64,000 nt of DNA from Impatiens glandulifera. Its lineage: Eukaryota > Streptophyta > Magnoliopsida > Ericales > Balsaminaceae. The stretch spans positions 67,075,364-67,139,363 of the forward strand of contig NC_061863.1 of the NCBI RefSeq assembly GCF_907164915.1, read 5' to 3'. The number at the start of each line of letters is the position of its first letter. The stretch's first letter is position 1. Shown piece by piece: positions 60,546 through 64,000 of this stretch. The notes under the pieces are model-generated. The model did no database searches and was not told where the DNA came from. It saw only the letters and a list, made by a program, of their open reading frames with translations. Position numbers and translations under genes: made by a program.

Positions 60546-63408
60546 TAAGATGTCAAGTGGAAATCATCATTGATATATGCTCAAACATGGCATGGCATAT
60601 GTTGAGAAATCACACTAACACTAGTTTATTTTATTTTTATGTAAATGCTCTGGACTCTACCACTGAGCCACACTAAAACTATTCTAAAAATGATAAATAT
60701 AGTCTGCTATTACTACATTGTATTAGTTTGATTAATGAAAGGTTACCCAAATAACTATATGTAGAGAAGAGCCTGTCATAAGAAAGGGGTCTGGGCTTTA
60801 ATAACACAAGAAAAAACATAATACAAAACTATTATTCTAACAAAAGAGTACATTATTCAAGTGTCAAAATTCACAGCCCAATGATAATAAACTCTAATTC
60901 CATTAATTGTGTATATGAGACTATGAGTCAATCTAACTGCATAACATGGCATGGCTGAGATTGAATAGATATGGGTTTGGGTGGTGGAATAGAATAGGGT
61001 TAACAAGGTCTAAACTGAGGATGTTTGGGTTTGGATCTGGTTGAGAATTAGGATTTCAAACCATCGTAGGATTAGGATAACTGATGGAGATCTCAGAAGA
61101 GAATGGGCTGCCAGCAAATTGGCCCATTTGGGTATTGCCTGCTTACAGATACATCATCACAGTTTTACTTCTCTTCTTTTTCTTCTATGCAAATAAAGGT
61201 CTTTAATTAATTATGTCATAATTAGAGCAGTTGATCTTTGTAGGAAGAGCTGAAAAAATTAAACACTTTGTGAGTCAGTCAAGTCAGTGATAACAGGGGT
61301 AAAGTATCACGGTAACACAGTGTGGCGTGTGTAGAATTGAATGGGGCTCGAGGATCAAAGTTGAGGGCTTTTCAGGTGGCCCAGACAGACAGGCAGGTCC
61401 TCTCTAATCTCTACTCTACTCTACTATTGCTATCTATCTTTGGTCCCACTCCTCTGTTCTGAAGCAATGCCAATTAGCATCCACAGAGAAGAAACCACAA
61501 TGTATGAATGGATTGTCTGTCAATAGAGGTAAACACTTTTGATTTCTGTATTCCAATTAGATTAAAAAAAAAAGAAGAGAAAAAAATGTTTGAAAACTAG
61601 ATATATAACAAGGAACAACTTCATAAATTTATTTAAATGTCTAATACAAAAACATATTTTAAAAGTTTCTACAGAAACAGAATTTAAAACTTTTTGCAAA
61701 TGGAATCAATGATAGTGACGAGGCGAGTGAGCAAAAGCTGAAGAGACAAAAGGGGAAGTTCAAACTTCAAAGTCAGTCAGACAGAGAGCTGTTAACTGCT
61801 CTGCCTTGCCCTGCCCTTTCTTCCACCCCCATGTGATGCTCTCTCTCCATATATATTTTTTTAATTTTCTACAAAGATAAGACCACGAGATTCAATAATT
61901 ATCAAATGATTACCCATTAGTATTACCATTCATAATGATTTTCTAATATAATTAAATAACACCATAAATGGTTGCTTAACAATGTTTATTAACAGGTTGT
62001 GGAAGATGAAGGTGACTAGCTGGTCAGAGACCTCTTCTCACTCACTGGGTTAGTTTCTCTCTCCATCCTTGGTTAATTTGCATTACAGTATCCTTTCATT
62101 CAAATGAAAAAAAGAAGAAGATTGTTTGACCTTTCATTCAACAATACAATGATGAAATGTTTTACAAAAGAAGCATTTAAAATAAAGAACTAAAGAGGTC
62201 AAAAGTATAATAATTATGTTTTATTCTTCTTTAATAAATAAGATTGTGTTTAGAAGAAACAAGGTCCCCAAGTATGGCTGAGTTCTTCTACACTAGAAAC
62301 AAAAATACACTAGTCATCAGAATTATCTCTCCTCCTCCTCTCTCTAGGCTGTAGCTTCTTCTTTGAATGCCATTGCATTGCATTGCCAGCCAGTAATAAT
62401 AATAATGTGACCACTCCATGCTAGTACAGATTTTACCTTACAGAGAGGATTATTAAGCAGGCCTCTTCTCTTTAACCAAACCTAACCAAACAAAGAATCT
62501 TATCCTGCTTACTCTAGAAAGCTACTATCAGAAGTATATGCACATATCTCAAGACATCCTTTTTCCTATTACCATTTTATTTGACTTTACAAGTTAAATA
62601 ATAGCAATAAATAGGTTGTTTGGTTACTCAAAAACCTTTGAATTTCAATCAATACATTTATCAAAGGCCTTGTTCTGGATTACTTGAGATTAATTTTAAT
62701 AAAATAATACACTACCTAATTATATATTTATTCATCAATCGTGTTATTAAAGTTATTAACTAAAAAAGCTTTTTTAATTATTGTATAAATATATTATTAT
62801 TTTTTGTATTTTCTTTTATTCATATAAGATATCCAAATAATGCAACTAACAATACCAACAAAAAGATTTGGTTTGTTAATAAATAAAAATATTTTAGTTA
62901 ATAATTAAAGTGGAAAGCCATTAAAATTGCACAAAATAATAATAATTTGATTAATTGAATTAAATTTACACCTAAATAATAAGTCCAAAATAATAGAGTA
63001 TAATTTTGACAGATCTACTTTAGAAGGAGACAAATTTATTACAAGACTTAATTTACTTTCTACTTTACAAAATGTGTAGTAGGATTAATTGTTACGTGTT
63101 GTCATGATCACCATTTTTGGCACATTCATGCTTGAGGTATTGCCACAACCTCTGTACACATGCTATTGATTTTACCCATTCTTGTGTTCTACCAAATTCT
63201 ATGAAACATATTTGAATTATTATTGTTTAAGTTATAGTGTGATTAATTACAGCCACGTTTAAATGAAGACTTGGGTACATTTTGAGGAAAGTTTAACTTC
63301 AATTTGCAACTACCCACCCACCATAAGTGAAACAATTTTCCTACCCTACGTACATTATATACACAAGCCTTTATATAATAATAATAATGCATGTAGGAAT
63401 TAGAAATA
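60546..63408. other. Intergenic region downstream of AGO7
   Basis: I see no gene. It includes a SINE-like fragment at 60625-60668, an AT-rich stretch with a hAT-like start at 62660 (AAGGCCTTGTTCTGGATTAC) and short simple repeats. The minus-strand frame 63243-63443 overlaps the AGO7 3' flank and is not coding. Confidence 0.5.
60625..60668 (-). mobile_element. SINE 5' fragment
   Basis: On the minus strand GTGGCTCAGTGGTAGAGTCC is an A-box region like that of the SINE at 42224. CACACTAACACTA and CACACTAAAACTA on the two sides could be a target duplication with one mismatch. Confidence 0.45.
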
Positions 63409-64000
63409 TCAGCAATAAAACATGAGCTTCTTAACATTCTCACTTAGCTTAGGCAAAGGGGCGGTTTTGGGAGGTGCAGCCCGGGAAATGCTTGATTTCC
63501 TGAAGAAGGGTGAAGGATCAGAACGATCGAGGTATAGCCTTCCTCGATAGGCAGCAAGGTGTGCATAGTAAGCAGGTGGCACCAAAGAAACGGGCTTTGT
63601 ACATCTTGCAAACGTGAAACAAAGGTGATAAACAAGCTTCTGCAATTCGTCCGAACTGAATTCGTTTTCGTCCCATAAAACATGGTAATGAGTGGGCCTG
63701 CTGGTTCCCTTCACTCCCCAATGCGAGCATAAGTAGAAGTCGAATTCCCTCGGGTGGGTTATCACGCTATCCACCACTGTCCCCGGTGGGATGTTTTCGT
63801 CCAAGTTTTGATTCCGTTGTTTGTTCTCGTTCGGGAACAGCCTCGTGTGGTGTCTCTTCTGAACGACAGCGAACGTGATCGGCGGGTTGTAGTTGGGGAA
63901 TGTAGAACAAGCCGACCTTATGCCTCCAAGTTCTTCTTGGAGAACTTTGTAGAATTGTGTCTCGCTCACTCCGTCTCTGAAAAAGATTATTCTTTTCGGG
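63409..64000 (-). CDS. AGO7: Argonaute AGO7, C-terminal part of the PIWI domain (partial at window edge)
   Basis: The frame enters at the right edge and ends at a TGA at 63411-63409, giving about 196 residues of the last exon. The first codons in the window read [20 protein letters not shown], a conserved PIWI block. The [39 protein letters not shown] and [19 protein letters not shown] blocks follow. The His in THYH is the last residue of the slicer DDH triad. The end [21 protein letters not shown] is AGO7-like, and the [24 protein letters not shown] segment also fits AGO7. AGO7 binds miR390 and starts TAS3 tasiRNA production, which controls leaf polarity and phase change. The N-terminal part and the two catalytic Asp residues lie outside the window. 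Confidence 0.93.
   Translation of the reverse strand, partial: PKRIIFFRDGVSETQFYKVLQEELGGIRSACSTFPNYNPPITFAVVQKRHHTRLFPNENKQRNQNLDENIPPGTVVDSVITHPREFDFYLCSHWGVKGTSRPTHYHVLWDENEFSSDELQKLVYHLCFTFARCTKPVSLVPPAYYAHLAAYRGRLYLDRSDPSPFFRKSSISRAAPPKTAPLPKLSENVKKLMFYC

Noticed and set aside
61300..62500. Possible miRNA hairpins downstream of AGO7
   Set aside because: I looked for known mature miRNA strings and for paired arms of about 21 bases and found none convincing by eye.

Overview
This window is nuclear DNA from a flowering plant, almost certainly a eudicot. The genes have short exons, GT-AG introns and AT-rich intergenic DNA. They include plant-only families: two WRKY factors, a remorin, an E-type PPR protein, AGO7, a defensin and plastid-targeted CLPF and MinE. 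I cannot name the species. Sixteen protein-coding loci are supported; fifteen have complete reading frames in the window and one (AGO7) runs off the right edge. Exon structures were worked out by eye from splice signals, reading phase and family conservation.

Layout, left to right. A broken Ty3/gypsy retrotransposon with a clear 3' LTR fills 1-1624. Then come a 12-exon family-1 beta-glucosidase (2657-5628, +), an ELM2/SANT chromatin protein (7292-8924, +), a ZAT-type C2H2 zinc finger with an EAR motif (10658-11659, +), and WRKY57 (18959-15261, -) with a LINE tail in an intron. A repeat-rich stretch (19-24 kb) holds a 150-bp AT tract and an interstitial CCTAAC array. A SNAP25-type SNARE (24381-25564, +), a PPR protein (27423-25843, -), a remorin (28277-29650, +) and a RING membrane protein (30692-29937, -) follow. 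A small two-exon defensin (32669-32341, -) is easy to miss because both exons are short. After 3.5 kb of repeats come a Tat-targeted thylakoid-lumen protein (36883-37686, +), a macro plus CRAL-TRIO (GDAP2-like) protein (39148-43943, +), CLPF (45450-48186, +), MINE1 (48853-49660, +), isopentenyl phosphate kinase (52628-50217, -), a WRKY3/WRKY4-like factor (56170-58598, +), a doubtful small two-exon Cys-rich ORF (59621-60500, +), and the 3' part of AGO7 (64000-63409, -).

The genes do not form one pathway. Their order looks like an old conserved block: as I recall Arabidopsis gene numbers, homologues of these genes lie in four paralogous Arabidopsis segments (around At1g13880-At1g13960, At1g26560-At1g26640, At1g69290-At1g69440 and At2g03340-At2g03470). 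The window may keep an order that Arabidopsis has split by duplication and gene loss. Three neighbours (lumen protein, CLPF, MINE1) act in plastids.

The intergenic DNA holds several small mobile-element families with more than one copy here: a fold-back element carrying CGCGAGACGC-type motifs in three places, a Mutator-like MITE with a 10-bp target duplication and two decayed relatives, hAT-like MITEs, a TIR element in two opposite copies, tRNA-derived SINEs (one with a perfect 18-bp target duplication) and a possible second SINE family. No convincing tRNA, rRNA, miRNA or CRISPR locus was seen.
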